NCBI GenBank assembly: GCA_033964015.1
Contig: CM066919.1
Coordinates: forward strand, 14,797,646 to 14,861,645
Direction of reading: 5' to 3'
Length of the DNA: 64,000 nt
DNA from: Scolanthus callimorphus
Taxonomy: Eukaryota > Cnidaria > Anthozoa > Actiniaria > Edwardsiidae
The translations under genes were made by a program, and so were the position numbers. The notes under the pieces are model-generated. The model was not told where the DNA came from and did no database searches. It saw only the letters and a list, made by a program, of their open reading frames with translations. Positions 60,001 through 61,005 of the stretch are shown piece by piece. Position 1 is the first letter of the stretch, and each line of letters begins with the position of its first letter.

Positions 60001-61005
60001 TGTGCTTCTTCAGTCAATAGCCCAGTTTATAACTGACTGCTCCACATAAAGGTTGTCTATGATTTGTCTGTTATTGAAGTAGTCCCCTACAAGAGCTATA
60101 TGGGTATACGTGCCAAACAGGGTCCTGATTTCTTCCTCCAGCCGATAGAATGGGGCACCATTTAGAAACCGTCCACTAGAACGGGGCATGATAATGAAGA
60201 CCACCCATCAAGGAAGCGGTCACGTATTGTTTTATTAAATGTAAAGAATTTAACAAGCCTTCACATTCTATTAGATATAAAACTGTAACAATGTAAACAA
60301 CAACAATTTTGATTTACAGGAAGGACATTAAAAAAAGCTTTCTGAAACGATAAACACGAGATTAACGTAATTTTTTTTTAGAACGGGGTCTCAGTTTGGG
60401 TGCAAAAAATTGAACAGGGTAGCTTTTCTTGAAAAATCGTTTTAGAATGGAATGGGGTCCACATTTAAAATTTGCAGCAGCACATACCCACCCTATATCA
60501 AGCCTGGGGGGGGGGGGGGGGATAGACGACTACTTGTAGGGGACGGCTAGTTACACTAACAATCAGAGGCTAGCAAAAAATCACTTATCAAGACTTTTGC
60601 CGGTCCCCCCCCCCCCCCCGGGAGTTACAGCTGTTTTGAGTATTCTGCGAACTCTCGAGATCGATTTCCAACAGTCAAACCGCTTTAAGGCTTCCGTCAA
60701 TCAAACTTTGAAACTCTTTGTAATACACAGAATTCAGTTATTCGCCATCCTAGTAAAATGCCCCAAACACACAGCATCTTTACAATTTCACCAAATACGC
60801 TTATTAACGGCTCACAACAACACAGAGTGGCAGGGTGAATCGCGATACTAAATTGCGAATTACTCACGAGAATCATCTGAAATCCGCTCTATTGCCATTT
60901 TAGTCGTACGAATAGACGACTACTTGTAGGGGACGGCTAGTTACACTAACAATCAGAGGCTAGCAAAAAATAACTTACCAAGACTTTTGCCGGTCCGTCC
61001 GCCAT
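12964..61005 (-). CDS. GDPGP1: GDP-D-glucose phosphorylase 1, 10 coding exons, 358 aa
   Basis: Cytosolic enzyme of the HIT/GalT superfamily; the family phosphorolyses GDP-D-glucose to GDP and glucose-1-phosphate, which is thought to clear mis-made GDP-glucose. Exons in transcription order: 61005-60979, 59491-59396, 58459-58235, 51605-51480, 50086-50028, 48440-48338, 43898-43795, 21916-21765, 18296-18231, 13082-12964. The coding total is 1077 nt, every junction is GT..AG and all phases join without a stop. Family landmarks are QLNEKR (about residue 80), FNFTK (107-111), INVSPLEFG (136-144), the histidine motif HLHFH (195-199), VAHNL (261-265) and FNIAVCEMGGHLP in exon 9. The length is close to the human protein as I recall it (about 385 aa). 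The start is the ATG of an exon ending in a perfect GTAAGT donor. The N-terminal two exons are the least certain; exons 3-10 are strong. The gene looks intact. Intron 7 (21.9 kb) contains a whole sulfotransferase gene on the other strand. Confidence 0.88.
13680..14640. mobile_element. about 960-bp imperfect foldback
   Basis: Inverted arms: CCGGTACAGCAGGTGAGAAA (13690) versus the complement at 14600-14627; ATTCCTGGCAA (13781) versus 14533; AACCTCAGAAAGTTTGGTTC (14022) versus 14337. It gives rise to mirror-image short ORFs. In GDPGP1 intron 9. No clear target duplication found. Confidence 0.65.
15518..16211. mobile_element. 694-bp foldback MITE, TTAA site (copy 1)
   Basis: Same family as 54974-55647. 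Ends GGTTACTGAGAACC and GGTTCTCAGTAACC, flanked by TTAA at 15514-15517 and 16212-16215. The arms share AACCTATATATCGTTGGAAA. In GDPGP1 intron 9. Confidence 0.85.
16270..16392. repeat. short inverted repeat, CTCGGTCTGTACAGAGA type
   Basis: CTCGGTCTGTACAGAGAAAT...TCTGTACAGACCTCGCAGTC with inner CTCAGCCC / GGGCTGAG. Confidence 0.65.
16883..17660. repeat. tandem duplication of a ~390-bp segment
   Basis: Unit 1 starts at about 16883 and unit 2 at about 17276. Both have ATTCATGGCTT, AATTATCCCTGCACAT, ATGGCGGC..TTTGTCCCTCGCT and GGTGAATCTTTTCCAACNAAA. About 75-80% similar. No coding signal. Confidence 0.7.
18231..18296 (-). CDS. GDPGP1: GDPGP1 exon 9
   Basis: 66 nt, phase 1 to 1. It encodes AKDEAGFNIAVCEMGGHLP, matching the family FGxKD..FNxAxCEL.GHLP segment. 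Donor AGAA|GTATGT. Confidence 0.88.
18703..19134. mobile_element. 432-bp mariner-type MITE
   Basis: TIR CAGTAAAAATCCGCATAAAA (18703) and complement ending 19134, flanked by TA at 18701-18702 and 19135-19136. The inner repeated TTAAGAACA / TGTTCTT motifs are subterminal. Confidence 0.8.
19437..19788. mobile_element. 352-bp foldback element, 10-bp duplication
   Basis: TIR ACACCGCGGCAAAACGC and complement, with inner AAAGATTCACT / AGTGAATCTTT. Flanks TCGAAAGCCG at 19427-19436 and 19789-19798. Confidence 0.75.
19870..20222. mobile_element. foldback element with CGCGAAATT arms
   Basis: CTACCTTATTGGTACTAATT at 19879 and complement AATTAGTAACAATAAGGTAC at 20203. The interior repeats CGCGAAAATTA. 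Confidence 0.6.
20494..21432. mobile_element. 939-bp Harbinger-type MITE
   Basis: Ends GGGACGGACCATTTGAT and complement ATGGTCCGTCCC, flanked by TAA (20491-20493, 21433-21435), the three-base TWA site of PIF/Harbinger. A C run of over 30 bases lies at 21363-21408. No transposase. Confidence 0.7.
21765..21916 (-). CDS. GDPGP1: GDPGP1 exon 8
   Basis: 152 nt, phase 2 in and phase 1 out, acceptor TTTCTTTCAACAG, donor TTCG|GTGAGT. It encodes TTYFVQNEVAHNLSVVRG and VYLWPRQPTFG, the conserved C-terminal core. It lies 21.9 kb from exon 7, beyond the opposite-strand sulfotransferase gene. Confidence 0.88.
22225..22310 (-). repeat. tRNA-like SINE fragment
   Basis: The minus strand reads TGTAGCTCAATGGTAGAGCC, a good tRNA A box. 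No clear B box, so not a functional tRNA. Confidence 0.35.
22313..23074. other. no gene seen; 5' flank of the sulfotransferase
   Basis: Within GDPGP1 intron 7. AT-rich, no exon of either gene. The sulfotransferase start is at 23075. Confidence 0.4.
23075..23264 (+). CDS. sulfotransferase exon 1
   Basis: 190 nt from ATG in AAACATGGC, phase 1 out at TCAG|GTATAC. It ends inside the PAPS loop (SFPKS). Confidence 0.9.
23075..42325 (+). CDS. cytosolic sulfotransferase (SULT family), 4 exons, 307 aa
   Basis: Transfers sulfonate from PAPS to a small acceptor (phenol, amine, steroid or similar); cytosolic, no signal peptide. Exons: 23075-23264, 23825-24187, 24555-24649, 42050-42325. The phases are 1, 1, 0 and total 307 codons plus TGA, the usual SULT length. 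Motifs: PAPS 5'-phosphosulfate loop SFPKSGGTW (59-67), probable catalytic His in RTHL (127), 3'-phosphate binding RNPKDSAVSLYHH (148-160), FGSWFEHVFGWW at the exon 2/3 junction, and the terminal RKGIVGDWRNHFT (271-283). The loop has Gly-Gly where most members have Gly-Thr or Gly-Asn before TW. Intron 3 is 17.4 kb because a 15.8-kb transposon sits in it. The whole gene lies inside GDPGP1 intron 7 on the other strand. It appears intact; the acceptor substrate cannot be told from sequence. Confidence 0.93.
23825..24187 (+). CDS. sulfotransferase exon 2
   Basis: 363 nt, phase 1 to 1, donor AAAG|GTTTGT. It contains GTWVSEILWQ, RTHL and RNPKDSAVSLYHH. The alternative donor GCTG|GTAAAG would drop two residues of the conserved MAGKV. 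Confidence 0.92.
24555..24649 (+). CDS. sulfotransferase exon 3
   Basis: 95 nt, phase 1 in and phase 0 out. It encodes LFGSWFEHVFGWWEHH and NIMFVKYEDIKK, typical of SULT. Confidence 0.92.
24954..25243. repeat. interspersed repeat with terminal hairpin
   Basis: Begins TTCCGCGCGCTGATTGGTCG and ends with a near-perfect hairpin (25125-25243, arms ACAATTAGTCGCC / GGCGACTAATTGT). A truncated second copy is at 41828-42000. Related repeats with a ...CTGATTGG... core occur at 7886, 15150 and 44200. Confidence 0.6.
25683..25691. repeat. left 9-bp target site duplication of the 15.8-kb transposon
   Basis: GCTTTGGGT, identical to 41479-41487. Confidence 0.85.
25768..27385 (+). CDS. HIRAN-like domain protein of the transposon, 2 exons, 359 aa
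   Basis: Exons 25768-26043 (ATG, phase 0 out at CAG|GTAAGT) and 26582-27385 (acceptor GATGTAG, stop TAG). The N-terminal about 90 residues form an unrecognised alpha/beta-looking domain. Residues about 172-200 are very acidic (DDNDDDDEADHDD), followed by a Lys-rich linker. The C-terminal part holds VEPVNIRDENAIVV (about 263-276) and SIGYIPG (about 286-292), which matches the HIRAN signature EPxNxxDxNAIxV..GYIP. HIRAN domains recognise DNA 3' ends or stalled-fork structures in HLTF/Rad5-type proteins. Here there is no helicase attached. The gene starts only 76 bp from the left TIR, so it is element cargo. A role in transposition intermediates is inference. The frame is fully open. Confidence 0.72.
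28085..28370. repeat. degenerate minisatellite of CCCCTGGAATTTCCA units
   Basis: Roughly 30-bp units with CCCCTCCCCTGGAATTTC recur about six times. The same unit occurs inverted at 38905-39105. Both are inside the 15.8-kb element, outside its coding exons. Confidence 0.6.
29042..41346 (-). CDS. large SANT-domain protein of the transposon, probable transposase, 12 exons, about 1,132 aa with one frameshift
   Basis: Exons in order: 41346-41344 (ATG only), 40708-40595, 40197-39972, 39862-39255, 34432-34226, 33534-33358, 33291-32861, 32490-32244, 31787-31641, 31215-30498, 29919-29692, 29333-29042. All phases agree. Features: basic nuclear-type signal GKRKRP (about 45 residues from the start or earlier), SANT/Myb-like helix region starting PRWSEEEQAALVQF (about 59-115), WIKLDATD (about 462-469), a coiled-coil-prone segment in exon 7, and near the C-terminus HPRAGGTDDLESFFSLV (about 998-1013) and AGRAFLPVRNRV. 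KLDATD and DDLE are candidate first and last acidic residues of a DDE nuclease; that is inference. Exon 7 is 431 nt where the phases need 432: a one-base deletion in an A run near 33190 breaks the frame. A LINE sits at the exon 5 acceptor. So this copy is probably dead. Confidence 0.7.
30121..30325. mobile_element. foldback MITE inside the transposon
   Basis: Ends TGTGGTTCCAGAAA (about 30121) and TTTCTGGAACCACA (about 30325) are inverted, with long G runs between. It lies in the intron before the last-but-one exon of the large transposon gene. Confidence 0.6.
34468..35658 (+). CDS. LINE ORF1, coiled coil plus SGNH/GDSL esterase, 396 aa
   Basis: Heptad-rich segment around residues 65-140 (KSEIKGMKEEIKRLAAEKSD), a basic region with KKQRKKHKKAKR, then an SGNH hydrolase-like domain: VVIAGDSLLKNV (block I Ser), HVWTND (block III, usually HxGTND, so Trp replaces Gly) and DHSHLNMKGLHLNKRG (block V Asp/His). 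CR1-clade ORF1 proteins carry such an esterase and bind RNA. A 24-bp in-frame unit (GPTIESNTAS-type) is duplicated in the linker. The frame is uninterrupted. Confidence 0.85.
   Translation: MPIQTRSTVQGKSGEETILKDSSDKVCDKTTNLHSVGDEAQPVMVDLVSEDSTIDNSHSISSCCKGCHELKSEIKGMKEEIKRLAAEKSDLNLPAETRSTMASEYMQIIESLRENNASLIRSVESLSKQLLRQGEQVTNKDDIPPSNIEESAHPCSPAPVQASQPGDSVTGAEPSSMDQKKQRKKHKKAKRPNQPNTPDGPTIESNTASGPTIESNTASATETEGRPKKKIVVIAGDSLLKNVIGAKMSANDTSNHFVVKPFPGANLTDMEDYVKPLTRKTPSRFILHVWTNDTRSLSPKIIAESTINLVTQIREDSPGTLVGVSGMITRTDNAESTAKVRQANNILKDLCVFNKIPFLNNNNIDHSHLNMKGLHLNKRGSQVFQQNLADFAKNMD
35692..38556 (+). CDS. LINE ORF2, AP endonuclease plus reverse transcriptase, 954 aa
   Basis: N-terminal APE-type endonuclease (VASLNVRNL, ALNETWLD, YRPP, GDINCN, ISDHSLIYF), a central linker, then reverse transcriptase with NNYRPISIIPVIAKVFERI, QSGFRNLHST, VFLDLKKAFDTVDHEIL, GIPQGTILGPLLFLIFINDL and catalytic YADDT, followed by the thumb and a C-terminal domain. 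It starts 33 nt after the ORF1 stop, so translation probably relies on reinitiation. No stop or frameshift is seen, so the copy is young and may be competent. Confidence 0.93.
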   Translation: MRGFKVASLNVRNLVKHIDELRILLSDNQIDVLALNETWLDSSISDKDIFISGYDIIRRDRGFCGADGKTYGGVCFYVRSNVIFSTRLDLSIDQLENLCIEIRKPNSKPYLIVSWYRPPDESVDKFDLLELLLSKLDAENIDYHLAGDINCNVGADNPDHKTRLLAGISDLYGLEQLVCEPTRITETSSTTIDLIFTNASDKIVCSGVSHIGISDHSLIYFIRKLSAGTSFRGHSTITYRNFKHFDPNCFRADIASQNWECMNALNDPNRMWHAWKTTFTNVVDKHAPLRTRRARHTNSPWITPELKQRMRDRDILKIKAIQSKNPSDWSTFKRARNSVNEEIRRAKETHYKSAFHEHEKNIKKTWGIINELTSRKQCPTNIQEITCNGSPIYDSKEISESFNDHFARIGPKLAGEIACSQDISHLDYLSTQESQESYPNFQFSETNPATVTNLLSKLCKSKATGLDKISARLLRLCPDLIGESLCAIFNCSIATSIFPDDWKCAKVIPLFKKGERRDLNNYRPISIIPVIAKVFERIIYDQVHNFLIDNNILSSNQSGFRNLHSTVTALLEATNNWAYNIDRGNINAVVFLDLKKAFDTVDHEILLSKLDSYGFGRTASIWFKSYLRERNQKCFVNGHLSSNRSLLCGIPQGTILGPLLFLIFINDLPNCLVNSQPRMYADDTHLTFASNNVDDLDLYLNEDLANVNRWLIANKLTLNQSKTEYMLIGSRQRLSTLQRAPNLSIDEIPIKQVSQTKSLGVHIDQNLTWNVHIKELTKKIASGIGALKRVRPYVPVATLHSIYNSLVQPHFDYCSVVWDSCNITLSTKLQKLQNRAARVLTFSSYDANADCLLERLGWKKLELQRKFHTAVMVFKSRNSLAPDYMRSMFVDRDSVASYTLRDTEGKLAIPKPRTNYLKNSFGYKGAVLWNSLPVDLRTASTIQSFRTGCSDFLV
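38890..39110. repeat. minisatellite of GGAAATTCCAGGGGAGG units, inverted copy
   Basis: Reverse-complement counterpart of the 28085-28370 array, in the intron between exons 4 and 5 of the large transposon gene. Confidence 0.6.
41479..41487. repeat. right 9-bp target site duplication of the 15.8-kb transposon
   Basis: GCTTTGGGT, identical to 25683-25691. Confidence 0.85.
41815..42000. repeat. second copy of the CTGATTGGTCGAGAGG repeat
   Basis: About 185 bp similar to 24954-25130 (shares TTCCGCGCGCTGATTGGTCG, GTCTAAAA, CTTATGA.TCACTTGA), lacking the hairpin. It ends about 50 bp before sulfotransferase exon 4. Confidence 0.6.
42050..42325 (+). CDS. sulfotransferase exon 4 (terminal)
   Basis: 276 nt including TGA, phase 0. 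It begins DVEGSIKRLANFAGKDL and contains FIRKGIVGDWRNHF and EEKMSGTGLEFEF at the end. It is 17.4 kb from exon 3. Confidence 0.92.
   Translation, partial: DVEGSIKRLANFAGKDLTEDMVRRIRDQTTFSAMKDGVQFYQNKEGLKPGGAFIRKGIVGDWRNHFTSEQNQDFEKLYEEKMSGTGLEFEF
42326..43794. other. no gene seen; 3' flank of the sulfotransferase
   Basis: GDPGP1 intron 7 between the sulfotransferase stop and GDPGP1 exon 7. 43025-43090 resembles 20228-20290 (AAAAAATAAGTC.GACTG), an interspersed repeat. Confidence 0.4.
43795..43898 (-). CDS. GDPGP1: GDPGP1 exon 7
   Basis: 104 nt, phase 0 in and phase 2 out, acceptor TTGTTTTCCAG. It encodes CQDLYEVVDFPTRLFMFE, matching the family segment after the HIT motif. Confidence 0.85.
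44009..44577. mobile_element. 569-bp foldback MITE, TA target duplication
   Basis: Long inverted repeats: CTACTCTTCCCAGTAGACCG at 44009 and its complement ending 44577, flanked by TA at 44007-44008 and 44578-44579. The inner part holds a hairpin of TACCACGTGAT repeats. No ORF of note. It is in GDPGP1 intron 6. Confidence 0.75.
44914..46540 (-). mobile_element. 5'-truncated LINE with reverse transcriptase
   Basis: Minus-strand LINE remnant in GDPGP1 intron 6, same orientation as the host gene. The RT part is open at 46503-45619, then a frameshift joins to 45625-45128. The 3' end is a TTA repeat (plus-strand TAATAATAA at about 44910-44943). The endonuclease and ORF1 are missing. A 22-bp direct duplication (AATTTCCATGCGCACAGGAG, 46490-46535) lies at the truncated end. 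Confidence 0.85.
45128..46503 (-). pseudogene. reverse transcriptase of the truncated LINE, frameshifted
   Basis: RT motifs in order: TASGPDEFPYWLWRD, LRPISLTNIIMRIFERLV, FSFDFSKAFDTVSHHIL, GVPQGTVLGPLLFSIMVNDI and catalytic YADDI. After a frame change near 45622 come LRLLGITVSEDPCNWDTQF and a thumb/C-terminal region with CIDRFCKRATRYG. It differs clearly from the intact LINE at 34-38 kb, so it is a second family (CR1/jockey-like group). Confidence 0.85.
46775..46960. repeat. inverted repeat with GGACATTATCCGCCGATATT arms
   Basis: Arms at about 46785-46832 (AAACCCCTTCTGGCGG, TAATATCGGCGGATAATGTC) and 46908-46955. The inner part is also inverted (AAAATGGT / ACCATTTTTCATCC). Probably a MITE; boundaries not resolved. 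Confidence 0.6.
46961..48094. other. no gene seen (GDPGP1 intron 6)
   Basis: Repeat-like AT-rich DNA. 47755-47870 partly mirrors 46740-46830. Confidence 0.4.
48095..48133. repeat. short perfect hairpin
   Basis: CTACTAGTAGGCTATAA followed at once by its reverse complement. It adjoins CTCAACCAATCAGAACGCAG, the same repeat-family core seen elsewhere. Confidence 0.6.
48338..48440 (-). CDS. GDPGP1: GDPGP1 exon 6 (catalytic HIT motif)
   Basis: 103 nt, phase 2 in and phase 0 out. It encodes GYNSLCAFASVNHLHFHV; HLHFH is the HxHxH histidine motif of the superfamily. The first 30 or so bases and the acceptor form the innermost copy of the 40-bp array at 48411-49191. Confidence 0.9.
48411..49191. repeat. 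40-bp minisatellite made of the GDPGP1 exon 6 splice acceptor, about 19 copies
   Basis: Unit on + is ACTGTTATAACCAACATGGA followed by AACCTCTGAAACCAACACAG. I count 14 units at exact 40-bp spacing (48421-48941) plus five more; two have a 5-bp insert (AATTC). Read on the minus strand each unit is TGTGTTGGTTTCAG followed by AGGTTTCCATGTTGGTTATA. The innermost unit is the real exon 6 acceptor and its first codons. Confidence 0.93.
50028..50086 (-). CDS. GDPGP1: GDPGP1 exon 5
   Basis: 59 nt, phase 0 in and phase 2 out. It encodes ILTIDSLELAFDVMFLSSH. Acceptor CCCCAG, donor ATAG|GTACGT. Confidence 0.85.
50260..50385. repeat. GGATTCC-rich micro-repeat
   Basis: About nine copies of (T)GGATTC(C/G) in GDPGP1 intron 4. 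Confidence 0.7.
50891..50916. repeat. ATTT microsatellite
   Basis: Six TTTA units. Confidence 0.9.
50970..51135. repeat. interspersed repeat, second copy of 536-785
   Basis: CCCCTAAAAGGTACC...TTTTCGAATT...CCCCTAAAAGG.ACGACGAGCA, as at 536-785. Confidence 0.6.
51480..51605 (-). CDS. GDPGP1: GDPGP1 exon 4
   Basis: 126 nt, phase 0 to 0. It encodes ILFELFP and INVSPLEFGNSLLVPS, the conserved HIT-fold strand with the nucleotide-pocket motif. Donor CAG|GTATGC. Confidence 0.88.
52344..53203. mobile_element. 860-bp element with minisatellite-rich TIRs, 9-bp duplication
   Basis: TIR starts GAGTCTGCCTAATGGTCGCG. It continues as tandem GGTCGCG and GTGCGGGTAAAAA units and extends over about 120 bp of inverted repeat. 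It is flanked by TTTTAAATG at 52335-52343 and 53204-53212. No coding capacity. The same end sequence (CCTAATGGTCGCG...) bounds the 7.2-kb element at 1444-8663. The 9-bp duplication suggests a Mutator-like family. Confidence 0.85.
53206..54907 (-). pseudogene. BEN-domain protein gene, 4 visible exons, disrupted
   Basis: Visible exons: 54907-54623, 54470-53788, 53678-53481, 53339-53206 (TAA). BEN domains are DNA-binding or chromatin adaptor domains. The C-terminal domain reads MSQITVTGDEFTFCKAASKP, MALRFIDTLCSKDLLGRSTV, LDAKLLGAI, then after the last junction FPHLCRDDREKHRLWEQCRV, matching the BEN pattern of a Leu-rich core and a final W..CR.....C. Upstream are an acidic region (DFEDDDLLADTRG) and a Pro/Ala linker with two ARQAPPQ(L/M)L repeats. 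The second exon is split by a 384-bp MITE that brings an in-frame TAG, and even without it one base is missing. No ATG exon was found upstream, where a foldback element and a Tc1 copy now lie. Confidence 0.68.
54013..54396. mobile_element. 384-bp MITE inside BEN gene exon, TA duplication
   Basis: Ends GAGTCCTAAAGT (54013) and ACTTTAGGACTC (54396), TA on both sides. It contains an inner palindrome CACTGTATTTTTGGTTCA / TGAACCAAAATACAGTG. The size and TA site fit a Tc1/mariner-type non-autonomous element. Confidence 0.75.
54974..55647. mobile_element. 674-bp foldback MITE, TTAA site (copy 2)
   Basis: Near full-length palindrome with ends GGTTACTGAGAACCTTCGCG and complement, flanked by TTAA (54970-54973, 55648-55651). 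It is a sister of 15518-16211. TTAA sites are typical of piggyBac and Kolobok families. Confidence 0.85.
55770..56774 (-). pseudogene. Tc1-like transposase, frameshifted
   Basis: Starts MPRVSDYTRERIVRLHL with an HTH (about 60 residues), then TGRPRS, the usual GRPR hook. After a frame change near 56590 it continues KLTEAGTRIINDEMERNDET, LKVHVWAGISKNGATN, a disrupted middle with DNDPKHTS, and ends with WVADPAESPDLNPIEKVWHE, the last acidic motif of a D-D-34-E transposase. At least two frameshifts; TIRs not found. In GDPGP1 intron 3. Confidence 0.85.
56830..58234. other. no gene seen beyond the element end
   Basis: Right end of the TIR-bounded block (to 57452), then GDPGP1 intron 3 sequence without exons. 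Confidence 0.4.
58235..58459 (-). CDS. GDPGP1: GDPGP1 exon 3
   Basis: 225 nt, phase 0 to 0, strong TTTTTTCTTCAG acceptor and GAG|GTAAGG donor. It carries the most diagnostic family stretch (LLPGKYKLVAQLNEKR, later FDANKFNFTK). Confidence 0.88.
59396..59491 (-). CDS. GDPGP1: GDPGP1 exon 2
   Basis: 96 nt, phase 0 to 0, acceptor TTCCTTAG and donor AAG|GTAGGC. It encodes the poorly conserved N-terminal stretch with DWTTFIYNE, which leads directly into the conserved FDQLLQ of exon 3. Confidence 0.65.
60010..60195 (-). pseudogene. fragment of a LINE endonuclease domain
   Basis: The minus strand encodes SSGRFLNGAPFYRLEEEIRT and THIALVGDYFNNR, resembling the APE endonuclease segment before and around the GDFN motif of non-LTR elements. 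About 60 residues in GDPGP1 intron 1; no RT nearby. The assignment rests on one motif and is tentative. Confidence 0.4.
60524..60608. repeat. partial duplication of GDPGP1 exon 1 and intron 1 start
   Basis: About 85 bp almost identical to 60913-60997 (shared GATAGACGACTACTTGTAGG, ACAATCAGAGGCTAGC, AGACTTTTGCCGG). In this copy the splice donor reads TTG|ATAAGT instead of TTG|GTAAGT, and the start codon side is replaced by a C run. Confidence 0.85.
60979..61005 (-). CDS. GDPGP1: GDPGP1 exon 1 (start codon)
   Basis: Nine codons beginning MADGPAK, ending phase 0 at TTG|GTAAGT. I chose it because it is the only ATG-plus-donor exon upstream with the right phase. The sequence spanning its donor is duplicated at 60524-60608. 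Confidence 0.6.
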
